A stretch of DNA of 64,000 bases from Solimonas sp. K1W22B-7 (GCF_003428335.1 NZ_CP031704.1:2728001-2792000); one strand, 5' to 3'. Shown: positions 1 to 8,491, counted from the stretch's first letter. Numbers and translations are program-made. The notes: generated by a model not told the origin, from the letters alone.

Positions 1-621
1 TTCGGCCGCACCGCGCATCAGCGAGCAGTGCGAGGGCACGGAAACGGGCAGCGGCAGGGCGCGCTTGATGCCATGGGCCTTGGCGTTGGCGGCCAGCCAA
101 TCCAGCGCGGCCTTCTCGCCGGCGACCACCACCTGGCCGGGGGAGTTGTAGTTGACCGGCTCCAGCACCTCGGAACCGGGGTAGGCCTTGCACACCGCCT
201 CCACCTGCTCGTCCTCCAGTCCCAGGATCGCCATCATGCCGCCGGTGCCGGCCGGTACCGCGGCCTGCATCAACTGGCCGCGCAGCTCCACCAGCTTCAG
301 CGCGTCGGCGAAGTCCAGGCTGCCGGCGGCGACCAGGGCGGTGTACTCGCCCAGGCTGTGGCCGGCCAGGGCCGCCGGAGGCGGCAGGCCCTGCTTCTGC
401 CACAGGCGCCAGGCGGCGATGCCGGCCGCCAGCAGCGCCGGCTGGGCGCGCTCGGTGCGGTTCAGTTCCTCGACCGGGCCATTGGCGACCAGGCCGGCCA
501 GGTCCCAGCCCAGCACGGCGGAGGCTTCGGCGTAGGTGGCGGCGACGACGGGGTCGGCATGGGCCGACAGCATGCCCACGGCCTGGGAACCCTGGCCGGG
601 GAAGACGATTGCATATTGCAT
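1..621 (-). CDS. fabD: Malonyl-CoA:ACP transacylase FabD (3' end outside window)
   Basis: Transfers malonyl groups from CoA to acyl carrier protein to feed fatty-acid elongation in the cytoplasm. The N-terminal 207 residues are present; the family is about 310 long, so the C-terminal third lies beyond the left edge. The protein opens with MQYAIVFPGQGSQ, the usual FabD start, and carries the nucleophile motif GHSLGEYTALVAAG near residue 90. The frame is open to the first base. The gene reads leftward, away from the divergent secretion operon, with the rhombosortase gene upstream on the same strand (34 bases between that stop and this start). Family assignment is secure. Confidence 0.96.
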   Translation of the reverse strand, partial: MQYAIVFPGQGSQAVGMLSAHADPVVAATYAEASAVLGWDLAGLVANGPVEELNRTERAQPALLAAGIAAWRLWQKQGLPPPAALAGHSLGEYTALVAAGSLDFADALKLVELRGQLMQAAVPAGTGGMMAILGLEDEQVEAVCKAYPGSEVLEPVNYNSPGQVVVAGEKAALDWLAANAKAHGIKRALPLPVSVPSHCSLMRGAAE

Positions 622-655
622 GGGTACTGGCTGCTCTCTGTCGGAGTTGGGGGCT

Positions 656-1273
656 TCACCGCGCCTCGGGGGCGCGGCCTTCTGGAGTCCTGGGGCGAAA
701 CAGGCCGGCAATGGCGGCGTAACACAGGGCGGTCATGATGCCGAAGCGGTGCGCTTCGTGCGCCACCCTACCACCGAGTGCCTGTTCATCGGAAATCGGG
801 GTGCCCGTCGCCCATTCCCAGGCCAGCTTCGCCAGCAGGCAGGCGATGGCCGCCAGGGCAATGCCGTCCCGCCGCAATGCCTGCGGCAGCAGCCCCAGCA
901 GGAACAAGCCGTGCAGCACCCCCGAGAATCCGACATAGCTGCGCCACTGCGGCGCCAGCGCATACAGCCCGACGGTCACGCCAAGGCCCAGCAGCAGCAG
1001 GCGCAGCAGCCAGGCGCGTGCCGGCAGCGGCTCCGGGCACAGCAGCACCAGCACCCAGAGACCCGCCAGGTTCAGTCCCAGGTGATACCAGCCGAAGTGC
1101 AGGAAGTTGCCGCTCAGCAGCCGCCACCACTGGCCCGCGGCCACGGCCTCGCGCCGGTACTCCAGCGCCGCGCGCGCCGCGTCGCCGCCCAGCGCCAGCA
1201 GCAGGCACAGCAGGCCGATCGCCACCGGCATGGCCCACACGGCGCGGGAACGCGCGAACGACTCTGCTATCAT
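656..1273 (-). CDS. rrtA: Rhombosortase (rhomboid-family intramembrane serine protease)
   Basis: A 205-residue multi-pass membrane protein. It has the rhomboid signature HFGWYHLGLN (His59, Asn68), the catalytic serine motif GFSGVLHG (Ser117) and a later His pair in AHEAHRFG (His172, His175). The short length and the GxSGVLHG motif match rhombosortases, which cleave the C-terminal GlyGly-CTERM anchor of proteins exported by type II secretion; that role is family knowledge. The divergent T2SS operon starts only 45 bases away, which fits the role. No GlyGly-CTERM substrate was seen in the window. The ATG at 1273 was chosen because the residues before the first membrane segment start there; an in-frame ATG 14 codons later is possible. 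Confidence 0.85.
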   Translation of the reverse strand: MIAESFARSRAVWAMPVAIGLLCLLLALGGDAARAALEYRREAVAAGQWWRLLSGNFLHFGWYHLGLNLAGLWVLVLLCPEPLPARAWLLRLLLLGLGVTVGLYALAPQWRSYVGFSGVLHGLFLLGLLPQALRRDGIALAAIACLLAKLAWEWATGTPISDEQALGGRVAHEAHRFGIMTALCYAAIAGLFRPRTPEGRAPEAR

Positions 1274-1318
1274 TTTTTGCGGCCGATCCAGGCCTGTTCC
1301 AGACATCATCCCATCCCC

Positions 1319-1771
1319 ATGCAGAAAGCTTTCGCCACGCGCCGCCAGGGCGGTTTCACCCTGATCGAGATCATGGTCGTCGTCGTGATCCTCGGCATCC
1401 TGGCCGCCTTCGTCGTGCCCAACATCATGAGCAAGCCCGACGAGGCCCGCATCGTCAAGGCGAAGCAGGACATCCGCGCCCTCGAATCGGCGCTGAGCAT
1501 GTACAAGCTGGACAACTTCTACTACCCCAGTTCGCAGCAGGGCCTGGAAGCGCTGGTGACCAAGCCCTCGGGCGAGCCGGAGCCGCGCAACTACAACTCC
1601 GGCGGCTACATCAAGTCCTTGCCCAAGGACCCCTGGGGCAATCCCTACCAGTACCTGTCGCCCGGCACCCACAACGCCGACTTCGACATCTTCTCGCTGG
1701 GCACGGACAACCGCCCGGGCGGCGAAGGCTCGGCTGCCGACGTCGGCAACTGGGAAACCGCCAAGCAATAG
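1319..1771 (+). CDS. gspG: Type II secretion major pseudopilin GspG
   Basis: Major pseudopilin of the T2SS, 150 residues, assembled into the periplasmic pseudopilus that pushes folded substrates through the secretin. A prepilin-peptidase site is visible: after the basic leader MQKAFATRRQG comes FTLIEIMVVVVILGIL, with Phe+1 and Glu+5. The C-terminal half has the GspG hallmarks PKDPWGNPYQYLSPG and DIFSLGTDNRPGGEG, which form the calcium-binding region. It is the first gene of gspGHIJKLMN; gspC, D, E and F are not in the window. The start has no clear Shine-Dalgarno sequence. The promoter must lie in the short gap or inside the divergent rhombosortase gene. Confidence 0.97.
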   Translation: MQKAFATRRQGGFTLIEIMVVVVILGILAAFVVPNIMSKPDEARIVKAKQDIRALESALSMYKLDNFYYPSSQQGLEALVTKPSGEPEPRNYNSGGYIKSLPKDPWGNPYQYLSPGTHNADFDIFSLGTDNRPGGEGSAADVGNWETAKQ

Positions 1772-1779
1772 GCGCCGCC

Positions 1780-2340
1780 TTGCGTCGCCGTTCCGCAGCC
1801 TGTCCGGCAAGCCCCGCGGCGACGCGGGGCTTTACGCTGGTCGAGCTCATGGTGGTGGTCGTCATCATCGGCATCATGCTGAGCTTCGTCACCCTGCCCT
1901 TCGGCGGCCGCTCGGTCGACGACCGCATCGAGTTCGAAGCCAAGCGCCTGGACCGCACGCTGCGCTTCGCCCTGGAAGAGGCGGAGATCAAGGGCGTGCT
2001 GATCGGCTTCCGCTACCTGCCGGACCACTACGAATTCCTGGCGCCGGGCAAGGATGGCAAATGGGAGCCCTACGACCTCGGTCCGTTCCGCTCGCATCCC
2101 TTCGCGGCACCGCTGACGCTGCAGCTGCGCGTCGAAGACCGCGTGGTGCCGCCGGCCCAGGAAACCGAGAAGAACGACGAGAAGGCCGAGCCCAAGCCGC
2201 AGATCCTGCTGCTGCCCAGCGGCGAGGTCAGTGCCTTCCGCATGGTGGTGGGCGCCGGCGGCAGCCCGACCCGCTACACGGTCGAGGCCGACGCGATGGG
2301 CAAGTTCCGCTTCCAGAACGGCGAGGAGAAGCGCAAGTGA
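1780..2340 (+). CDS. gspH: Type II secretion minor pseudopilin GspH
   Basis: Minor pseudopilin of 186 residues. The prepilin cleavage site and N-terminal helix are clear: RGFTLVELMVVVVIIGIML, with Glu+5. No ATG exists between the gspG stop and this motif. The TTG at 1780, eight bases after that stop, is the only start giving a normal basic leader of about 20 residues. A charged Pro/Glu/Lys-rich stretch (about residues 127-145) sits between predicted strands and looks like an inserted surface loop. The stop overlaps the gspI start by four bases, implying translational coupling. The family call rests on the pseudopilin N-terminus and on position between G and I. Confidence 0.9.
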   Translation: MRRRSAACPASPAATRGFTLVELMVVVVIIGIMLSFVTLPFGGRSVDDRIEFEAKRLDRTLRFALEEAEIKGVLIGFRYLPDHYEFLAPGKDGKWEPYDLGPFRSHPFAAPLTLQLRVEDRVVPPAQETEKNDEKAEPKPQILLLPSGEVSAFRMVVGAGGSPTRYTVEADAMGKFRFQNGEEKRK

Positions 2341-2717
2341 TCCGGCCGACCCGCATGCGCGGCTTCACGCTGATCGAGATGCTGGTGGCCGTGGCGGTGG
2401 TGGCCATCGCCATGGGCGCAATCATCACCGGGCTGGCACGCTACGCCGACAACGCCGCGCGCCTGCGCGAGAAGACCGTGGCGCTGTGGGTGGCGCACAA
2501 CCGCCTCACCGAACTGGAACTGCAGCGCGCCTGGCCCGACATCGGCAAGTCCGACGGCGAGGTCATGATGGCCGGGGTGAAGTGGAAATGGTTCGTCGAG
2601 ATCAAGGCGACGCCGGACCCGCACCTGCGCCGCGCCGACATCCGCGTGCAGCCGCTCAAGCGCAAGGACGACGTCATGTCGCTGTCGGCCTTCTTCGCCG
2701 ACACGGGACGCACGTGA
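2337..2717 (+). CDS. gspI: Type II secretion minor pseudopilin GspI
   Basis: Minor pseudopilin of 126 residues. After the leader MIRPTRMRG comes FTLIEMLVAVAVVAIAMGA with Glu+5. The middle contains VALWVAHNRLTELEL, typical of GspI, whose product nucleates the I-J-K tip complex of the pseudopilus. I use the GTG at 2337, which overlaps the gspH stop as GTGA; an ATG six codons later (2355) would also leave a workable leader. The stop again overlaps the next gene by four bases. Confidence 0.92.
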   Translation: MIRPTRMRGFTLIEMLVAVAVVAIAMGAIITGLARYADNAARLREKTVALWVAHNRLTELELQRAWPDIGKSDGEVMMAGVKWKWFVEIKATPDPHLRRADIRVQPLKRKDDVMSLSAFFADTGRT

Positions 2718-3427
2718 GGACGGCGCGCGGCTTCACCCTGCTGGAACTGCTGGTCGTCATGGCGATCTTCGCGGTGTTCGCGCTGCTGGCCTACGGCGGC
2801 CTCGACACCGTGCTGAAGAGCCGCGCCCAGGTCGAGGAGGCGATGGAGCACACCGCTGCCGTGCAGAAGGCCTACGTCAAGCTGCGCGACGACTTCCAGC
2901 AGGTGCGCAACAGGCCGGTGCGCGACGGCTTCGGCGACCTGCAGCCGCCGCTGCGGGTCACCCGCGACGCCCGCGTGGAACTGACCCGCGGCGGCTGGCG
3001 CAATCCGCTGCTGCTGCCGCGGCCCGGCCTGGAGCGCGTCAGCTACCGCCTCGACGGCAAGCAGCTCAAGCGCGAAAGCTTTCGCGTGCTGGACCAGGCG
3101 CAGGACTCCAAGGTGGTGGAGCTGGTGCTGTTCGACGACGTGCGCGAACTGCGGTGGCGCTTCCTCGACGAAAAAAACCGCGAGTGGCACGAGACCTGGC
3201 CGCCGACCAGCGCCAGCAATGCCCCCAATGGCGCCACGCCGGTGCCGCTGGCGGTGGAGATCAAGCTCGACAGCAAGCAATGGGGCGAGCTGACCTTCCT
3301 GTTCCGCCTGGGCCTGAAAGAGGTGCCCACGACACCCGCAGGCACGCCGAACCCCGGCGCGGGCGGCAGCAACAAGCCGGGCCAGGACACCAACAACGCC
3401 CCGTCCGGCGGCGCGTCGGAGTCCTGA
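2714..3427 (+). CDS. gspJ: Type II secretion minor pseudopilin GspJ
   Basis: Minor pseudopilin of 237 residues in the tip complex with GspI and GspK. The prepilin motif is RTARGFTLLELLVVMAIFAV with Glu+5; the GTG start gives a very short leader of five residues before Gly-1. The body has the family pattern of a helix followed by a strand-rich domain (VRELRWRFLDEKNREW). The last 30 or so residues are a Gly/Pro/Asn/Ser-rich tail (TPNPGAGGSNKPGQDTNN), beyond the usual domain and probably disordered. The start overlaps the gspI stop as GTGA; gspK begins two bases after the stop. Confidence 0.93.
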   Translation: MRTARGFTLLELLVVMAIFAVFALLAYGGLDTVLKSRAQVEEAMEHTAAVQKAYVKLRDDFQQVRNRPVRDGFGDLQPPLRVTRDARVELTRGGWRNPLLLPRPGLERVSYRLDGKQLKRESFRVLDQAQDSKVVELVLFDDVRELRWRFLDEKNREWHETWPPTSASNAPNGATPVPLAVEIKLDSKQWGELTFLFRLGLKEVPTTPAGTPNPGAGGSNKPGQDTNNAPSGGASES

Positions 3428-3429
3428 CC

Positions 3430-4383
3430 GTGAAACGGCAGAACGGCGTTGCCCTGATCACCGCGATCCTGGTCGTGGCCCTGGCCACGGTCGCCGCCAC
3501 GGCGATCATCACCGCCGCCAACATCGCCGTGCACCGCAGCGCCAACCTGCAGGACTCAGAGCGCGCCTGGTGGTATGCCGACGGCATCGAGGCCTGGCTG
3601 CTGACGATCCTCGAGCGCGACAGCAACGACAACCAGTACGACGGCCTCGGCGACATCTGGGCCAAGCCGGTGGACTACCTGCCGATCGACGAAGGTGGCG
3701 CGCGCGGCCAGGTCAGCGACCTGCAGGGGCGCTTCAACCTCAACAACCTCGCCCTGCCCGCCGGGCAGGCCTACGACCGGCAGCTGGAAGTGTTCCTGCG
3801 CCTGCTGCAAGGCATCGAGGGCATCGAATCCTTCCAGGCCACGGCCATCGCCAGCGCCATTCGCGACTGGGTGGACGCCGACTCCGAACCCACCGGCTTC
3901 GAAGGCGGCGAGGACAGCGAGTACCTCGGATTCAACCCGCCCTACCGCGTGCCCAACCGCCCGATGGAAAGCGTCACCGAGCTGCTGGCGGTCAAGGGCG
4001 TCACGCGCGAGATCTACGCCAAGCTCCGGCCCTACGTCACCGCCCTGCCGCAGATCGGCACCGCGATCAACGTCAACACCGCGCCGGACGCGGTGCTGTT
4101 CGCGCTGGCCAAGCAGCCCGGCCCGGCACAGGCCAGGTTCCTGGAGAGCCGGCTCAAGAAACCGGCCGAAAACAAGAGCGACCTGACCTCCGGCGCCGAC
4201 GCCGTGTTCGGGGCCGGCGACGCCCACCCCGACATGTACGACATCAAGAGCAGCTTCTTCATGCTGCGGGCCGAGATCTTCGTAGGCAGCGGTCGGCTGG
4301 CGCTGTATAGTTTCTACTACAGGCCCCCGGGGCAAGGGGGCAGCGCGCCCTATGTCTACGGGCGCAGCATCGATTCCGAATAA
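3430..4383 (+). CDS. gspK: Type II secretion tip pseudopilin GspK
   Basis: Large minor pseudopilin, 317 residues, that caps the pseudopilus tip. The N-terminus MKRQNG|VALITAILVVALA shows a prepilin cleavage site but has Thr, not Glu, at position +5; lack of Glu5 is a known GspK trait. SDLQGRFNLNNL and the helical domain with DWVDADSEPTGFEGGEDSEYL are characteristic family features. The GTG start at 3430 follows the gspJ stop by two bases. Its length is typical. Confidence 0.96.
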   Translation: MKRQNGVALITAILVVALATVAATAIITAANIAVHRSANLQDSERAWWYADGIEAWLLTILERDSNDNQYDGLGDIWAKPVDYLPIDEGGARGQVSDLQGRFNLNNLALPAGQAYDRQLEVFLRLLQGIEGIESFQATAIASAIRDWVDADSEPTGFEGGEDSEYLGFNPPYRVPNRPMESVTELLAVKGVTREIYAKLRPYVTALPQIGTAINVNTAPDAVLFALAKQPGPAQARFLESRLKKPAENKSDLTSGADAVFGAGDAHPDMYDIKSSFFMLRAEIFVGSGRLALYSFYYRPPGQGGSAPYVYGRSIDSE

Positions 4384-4395
4384 GACCAGGCCACC

Positions 4396-5607
4396 TTGCG
4401 TAATACGCTCTATATCCGCCTGCGTGCCACCGACCTGGGCACGGACACGGCCTATTGCATCGCCTCGCCGCAGGCCGTGGCCTCGTTCCCGGTCCAGCAC
4501 GCGCCGCTGGAGACGATCCTGCTGAAGGCCTCCGGCCATCGCCTGGTGGTGCTGGTGCCGGCCGCCGACGTGCGCATGGCCACGGTGGACCTGCCGGCGC
4601 GCCAGGCCGCCAAGGTCCTGCAGGCCGCGCCCTACGCGCTGGAAGACCAGCTGGCGGACGACGTCGACACCCTGCACTTCGCCATCGGCCCGCGCCAGAA
4701 GGACGGCCGCTGGCCGGTGGCGGTGGTGTCGCGCGCCAGGATGAACGAGTGGCTGCGCCCCTTCACCGAACGCGGCCTGGCGCCGGACGTGCTGCTGCCC
4801 GATGCCCTGTGCCTGCCGCCGGCCGAGGGCCCGCGCTGGAGCGCACTGGCCGAACGCGACCAGGTGCTGGTGCGCAACGGCGCGTTCTCGGCCTTCGCCT
4901 GCAGCCCGGAAGACCTTGAATTGATGCTGCAGCTGGCCGACAGCGACAAGAAGGCGACGCTGCGCATCACCGTGCCGCGCGACGTCTCGCCGGATTTCAC
5001 CCGCCTGGCCTGGCCGGTGGAGCTGCTGCCCGGATTCATCTCGCCGCTGGAAGCGCTGCTGCAGAGCCAGCGCCCCGAGACCGGCATCAACCTGCTGCAG
5101 GGCCGCTACTCCCAGCGCGAGGACCTGCAGCGCCTGTGGCAGCCCTGGAAGATCACTGCCGCGCTGCTGGCGATCTGGATCGGCTTCGCCGCGATCCTGC
5201 ATGGTGTCGCCGCCTGGCAGCTGCGCAAGCAGGTGCAACAGCAGGAAGACGCCAACATCCAGCGCTACCAGCAGCTGTTCCCGAGCGAGGCGCGCATCCT
5301 TTCCGACTTCGCCGGTCAGGTCGAAGCACAGTTCGCCGTGCTCAAGGGCGGCAAGACCGGCGGCGGCCTGCTGCCGCTGATGCAGGTGCTGGCCGATGCG
5401 CTGACCGCCGCGCCGGGCCTGACGCTGCAGGCCGTGCAATACCGCGAGGGCGCGCTCTACGCCTCGCTCAGCGGCAGCGACCTGCGCCAGCTCGAAACCC
5501 TCAAGGCCTGGTTTGCCTCGCCGCGCGCCGCCAGCCTGGAAGTGCAGTCCGCCAACTCCGGCAGCGAAGGCGCGCAGATCCGCATCAAGCTGAGTCCTGA
5601 CGCATGA
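4396..5607 (+). CDS. gspL: Type II secretion inner-membrane platform protein GspL
   Basis: Bitopic platform protein of 403 residues that links the cytoplasmic ATPase GspE to the membrane assembly. The first 250 residues form an actin-like cytoplasmic domain (VDLPARQAAKVLQAAPYALE is conserved). A transmembrane segment follows at about 253-275 (ITAALLAIWIGFAAILHGVA), then a coiled stretch and a periplasmic ferredoxin-like domain. The TTG at 4396 is the only start that gives the full N-terminus (LYIRL); it lies 12 bases after gspK. The stop overlaps the gspM start as ATGA. Confidence 0.94.
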   Translation: MRNTLYIRLRATDLGTDTAYCIASPQAVASFPVQHAPLETILLKASGHRLVVLVPAADVRMATVDLPARQAAKVLQAAPYALEDQLADDVDTLHFAIGPRQKDGRWPVAVVSRARMNEWLRPFTERGLAPDVLLPDALCLPPAEGPRWSALAERDQVLVRNGAFSAFACSPEDLELMLQLADSDKKATLRITVPRDVSPDFTRLAWPVELLPGFISPLEALLQSQRPETGINLLQGRYSQREDLQRLWQPWKITAALLAIWIGFAAILHGVAAWQLRKQVQQQEDANIQRYQQLFPSEARILSDFAGQVEAQFAVLKGGKTGGGLLPLMQVLADALTAAPGLTLQAVQYREGALYASLSGSDLRQLETLKAWFASPRAASLEVQSANSGSEGAQIRIKLSPDA

Positions 5608-6095
5608 ACGCCGCCATCGCCCGCCTCAAGGAATGGTTTGCCCAGCTGGCCCCGCGCGAACGCTGGATGGTGCTGTTCTGCGCCGTCGTGGTGGCCGTGG
5701 CCGTGCTCTACGGCGGCATCTGGCGTTCGCTGGTCAAGATGCAGCAGCAGCGCGAAGAAGCCCTGGCTGCTGCGCGCAGCGTCGCCACGCGCATCGAGGA
5801 ACTGGCCTCGCTGGCCCAGGCCAGCCAGGGCCGAGGCGCTGCGGTGAACCGCAGCGCCTCCATCCTCAGCGTGGTCGACCAGGGCGCACGCGTCACGCTC
5901 GGCAAGCAGCCGACGCGCATCCAGCCCGAGGGTGACCGCGAAGTGAAGGTCTGGGTCGAGGACGTGCCCTTCGACAGCCTGCTGCGCTGGATGCAGGAGC
6001 TGGAACTGCGCTACGGCATCCACGCGCAGGCGGCAGAACTCGAGAAGCAGCCCACGCCCGGCATGGTCAGCGCACAACTCTCCCTGGTCCGTTGA
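5604..6095 (+). CDS. gspM: Type II secretion platform protein GspM
   Basis: Small platform protein of 163 residues that partners GspL. It has a short cytoplasmic N-terminus (LKEWFAQLAPRERWMVLF), one transmembrane segment at about 22-42 and a periplasmic coiled-coil plus ferredoxin-like domain ending in MVSAQLSLVR. The N-terminal 'W..L.pRER.m' pattern is the GspM signature. Start and stop overlap both neighbours (ATGA with gspL, TGATG with gspN). Confidence 0.93.
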   Translation: MNAAIARLKEWFAQLAPRERWMVLFCAVVVAVAVLYGGIWRSLVKMQQQREEALAAARSVATRIEELASLAQASQGRGAAVNRSASILSVVDQGARVTLGKQPTRIQPEGDREVKVWVEDVPFDSLLRWMQELELRYGIHAQAAELEKQPTPGMVSAQLSLVR

Positions 6096-6883
6096 TGAAC
6101 ATCCGCAGCCTCCTGCTGGTCGGCCTGGCCTTCCTTGCGATCGCCCTGTTCGTACAGGCGCCGGCCGCCAGCGTCTATGCCTGGCTCAAACCCAAGGACC
6201 GGCCGCTGCCGGTCGAGCTGTTCGGCCTCGAGGGCCGGGTGATTGAAGGCCGCAGCAGCGGCGTCGTGCGCAACGGCAACACCCTGGTCTCGAACCTGAA
6301 CTGGGAACTGCATCCGCTGCAGCTGCTGATCGGCCGGGCCGCCCTGAGCCTGCATTCCGAGCACGAGCCGGTGCTGCTGGATGGCGGCGTTTCGGTCAGC
6401 CCGCTGGGCACCCTGCGCGTGAAGTCCCTGCGCGCCAGCGGCGGCCTGCGGGCACTGGCGGCAGCCGCCGGCTACCCCTTCGTGCCGGTGGAGGGCCAGG
6501 TCGGCCTGGACCTGGCGCAGCTGCGCATGGCCAAGGGCCAGATCCAGCTCGCCGAAGGGTCCGCGCAGCTGCAGGGCCTGGCCTGGGCGCTGGGCGCGCA
6601 GCCCACGCCGCTGGGCGACTTCCGCGCCGACGTCACCACCGAAGACGGCAGCATCGTCGTGCAGCTGGCCTCGGTTTCCGGGCCGCTGGAACTCAGCGGC
6701 GAAGCCCGCCTGGCGCCGGACCAGAACTACGAACTCAATGTGCGCATGCGCCCCAAGCCCGGCGCGCCGCCGATGCTGCCGAACCTGCTGATGCAGCTCG
6801 GTGCTCCGGACGCCCAGGGCTACTACACGCTGCGCCGCCAGGGCCTGATGCCGGGCGCGCAGCCGCCGGTGCCCGCGCCGTGA
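6095..6883 (+). CDS. gspN: Type II secretion accessory protein GspN
   Basis: Accessory T2SS component of 262 residues, present in only some systems. One N-terminal hydrophobic segment (about residues 4-24) anchors it in the inner membrane. The periplasmic part has the family's repetitive strand-rich pattern (LEGRVIEGRSSGV, LNWELHPLQLLIG, GPLELSGEARL). The ATG at 6095 overlaps the gspM stop; a TTG one codon earlier is also in frame. It closes the gsp set and overlaps the following Nudix gene by four bases (GTGA), so the operon runs on into nudJ-mnmA. Confidence 0.9.
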   Translation: MNIRSLLLVGLAFLAIALFVQAPAASVYAWLKPKDRPLPVELFGLEGRVIEGRSSGVVRNGNTLVSNLNWELHPLQLLIGRAALSLHSEHEPVLLDGGVSVSPLGTLRVKSLRASGGLRALAAAAGYPFVPVEGQVGLDLAQLRMAKGQIQLAEGSAQLQGLAWALGAQPTPLGDFRADVTTEDGSIVVQLASVSGPLELSGEARLAPDQNYELNVRMRPKPGAPPMLPNLLMQLGAPDAQGYYTLRRQGLMPGAQPPVPAP

Positions 6884-7338
6884 GCGGTGGCTGGACGCCG
6901 CACGTCGTGGTCGCCTGCGTGGTCGAACGCGACGGCCGCTTCCTGCTGGTGGAAGAGCGCATCGAGGGCGAGCTGCGCATGAACCAGCCGGCTGGCCATT
7001 GGGAACAGGGCGAGACCCTGGTCGCGGGCGCCATCCGCGAGACCCTGGAGGAAAGCGGCTGGGACGTCGAGCCGACCCATGTCCTGGGCCTCTATCACTA
7101 CGACCCCGCCGAGCTCGAGTACGGCTTCCTGCGCATCGCCTTCGTTGCCACCGCGCTGCGCGAGCGCCCCGGCCACCCGCTCGACGAGGGCATCGAGCGC
7201 CCGGTATGGCTGACGCGCGACGAGGTCGCCGCCGCCGTTGCCCTGCACCGCAGCCCGATGGTCCTGCGCTGCATCGACGACTATCTCGCCGGACAGCGCT
7301 TCCCGCTGTCGATGCTGAACCACCTCAATGAGCGGTGA
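6880..7338 (+). CDS. nudJ: NudJ-type Nudix hydrolase
   Basis: Nudix pyrophosphohydrolase, 152 residues. The Nudix box is complete: GHWEQGE, seven residues, then RETLEESGW, giving the metal-binding Glu residues. NudJ enzymes hydrolyse thiamine pyrophosphate precursors and nucleoside di- or triphosphates (family knowledge). The pairing with mnmA directly downstream is the same as in Escherichia coli, which supports the name. The GTG start overlaps the gspN stop. The end overlaps mnmA by 11 bases in another frame. Confidence 0.88.
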   Translation: MSGGWTPHVVVACVVERDGRFLLVEERIEGELRMNQPAGHWEQGETLVAGAIRETLEESGWDVEPTHVLGLYHYDPAELEYGFLRIAFVATALRERPGHPLDEGIERPVWLTRDEVAAAVALHRSPMVLRCIDDYLAGQRFPLSMLNHLNER

Positions 7339-8410
7339 GCAGCATGTTGTCGTGGGACTCTCAGGCGGTGTCGATTCCTCGGTTTCCGCCTACCTGCTGA
7401 AGGAACAGGGCTACCGCGTCAGCGGCCTGTTCATGGTCAACTGGACCGAGGACGAGGAAGGCTATTGCACTTCTGCCCAGGACTACCAGGACGCGCGCGC
7501 GGTCTGTGAAGAGCTGGACATCCCGCTGCACCGCGTCGACTTCTCGAAGGAATACCGCGACCGCGTGTTCGCGCATTTCCTGGCCGACTACCAGGCCGGC
7601 AAGACGCCCAACCCCGACGTGCTGTGCAACCGCGAGGTCAAGTTCCAGCCGTTCCGCGAGTACGCGCTGCGCCTGGGCGCGGACTGGATCGCCACCGGCC
7701 ACTACGCGCGCATCGAACACGGTGCCGAAGGCGCACGACTGCTGCGCTCCGCCACCGAGGACAAGGACCAGACTTACTTCCTCGCCGCGGTGGCGCGCGA
7801 GCATCTCGAGCGCGTGCTGTTCCCGGTCGGCGGCCTGACCAAGCCGCAGGTGCGCGAGATCGCGCAGCGCGCCGGCCTGCCGGTGCATCGCAAGAAGGAT
7901 TCCACCGGCATCTGCTTCATCGGCGAGCGCGAATTCCGCGAGTTCCTCGGCCAGTACCTCAAGCCCAATCCGGGCCCGATGCTGGACGACGCCGGCACCG
8001 TCGTCGGCCGGCACCAGGGCCTGATGCACTACACCATCGGCCAGCGCCGCGGCCTGCAGATCGGCGGCCGCCGCGGTGCCGCCGAGGCGCCCTGGTACGT
8101 CGTCGCCAAGGACACCGCGACCAACACCCTGCGCGTATCGCAGGACCCGCAGCATCCGCAGCTGATGAGCGCGGCGCTGGAAACCGAGCGCTTCCACTGG
8201 ATCCGCCGACCGGCATCCATCCCGCAGGCCCTGCAGGCGCGCATCCGCCATCGCCAGGTGCTGCAGGATTGCCGCGTGGAAGAACTGCCCGACGGCAGCC
8301 TGCGCGTGAACTTCGCCAGGGCCCAGCGCGCCGTGGCGCCGGGCCAGTTCTGCGTGATCTACGATGGCGACGAATGCCTCGGCGGCGGCGAGATTCGCGC
8401 GGCGCTGTAG
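7328..8410 (+). CDS. mnmA: tRNA-specific 2-thiouridylase MnmA
   Basis: Adds sulphur to U34 of tRNAs for Lys, Glu and Gln using ATP and a persulphide relay. The PP-loop VGLSGGVDSSVSAYLL is at the N-terminus. The two catalytic cysteines are in NPDVLCNREVKF and STGICFIGERE. The C-terminal region (GQFCVIYDGDECLGGGEI) forms the tRNA-binding barrel. At 360 residues it matches the family. It overlaps nudJ by 11 bases and ends just before the REP doublet. Confidence 0.97.
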   Translation: MSGEQHVVVGLSGGVDSSVSAYLLKEQGYRVSGLFMVNWTEDEEGYCTSAQDYQDARAVCEELDIPLHRVDFSKEYRDRVFAHFLADYQAGKTPNPDVLCNREVKFQPFREYALRLGADWIATGHYARIEHGAEGARLLRSATEDKDQTYFLAAVAREHLERVLFPVGGLTKPQVREIAQRAGLPVHRKKDSTGICFIGEREFREFLGQYLKPNPGPMLDDAGTVVGRHQGLMHYTIGQRRGLQIGGRRGAAEAPWYVVAKDTATNTLRVSQDPQHPQLMSAALETERFHWIRRPASIPQALQARIRHRQVLQDCRVEELPDGSLRVNFARAQRAVAPGQFCVIYDGDECLGGGEIRAAL

Positions 8411-8422
8411 CGGACCAGACTC

Positions 8423-8491
8423 GTGGGAGCGGCTTCAGCCGCGATGGGTTCGCACACCAGCCAAACCCATCGCGGCTGAAGCCGCTCCCAC
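8423..8491. repeat. REP doublet (REPIN-like), perfect 28-bp inverted repeat
   Basis: Two perfectly complementary 28-base arms (8423-8450 and 8464-8491) flank a 13-base spacer. Each arm begins GTGGGAGCGGCTTCAGCCGC and contains its own small hairpin (GCGGCT/AGCCGC), so two REP units face each other. This sequence type is a widely dispersed extragenic palindrome in Pseudomonas and Xanthomonas relatives. It lies 12 bases after mnmA and 16 bases after the stop of the convergent kinase gene, where it could protect or terminate both transcripts. There is no strong T-run. Confidence 0.9.
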
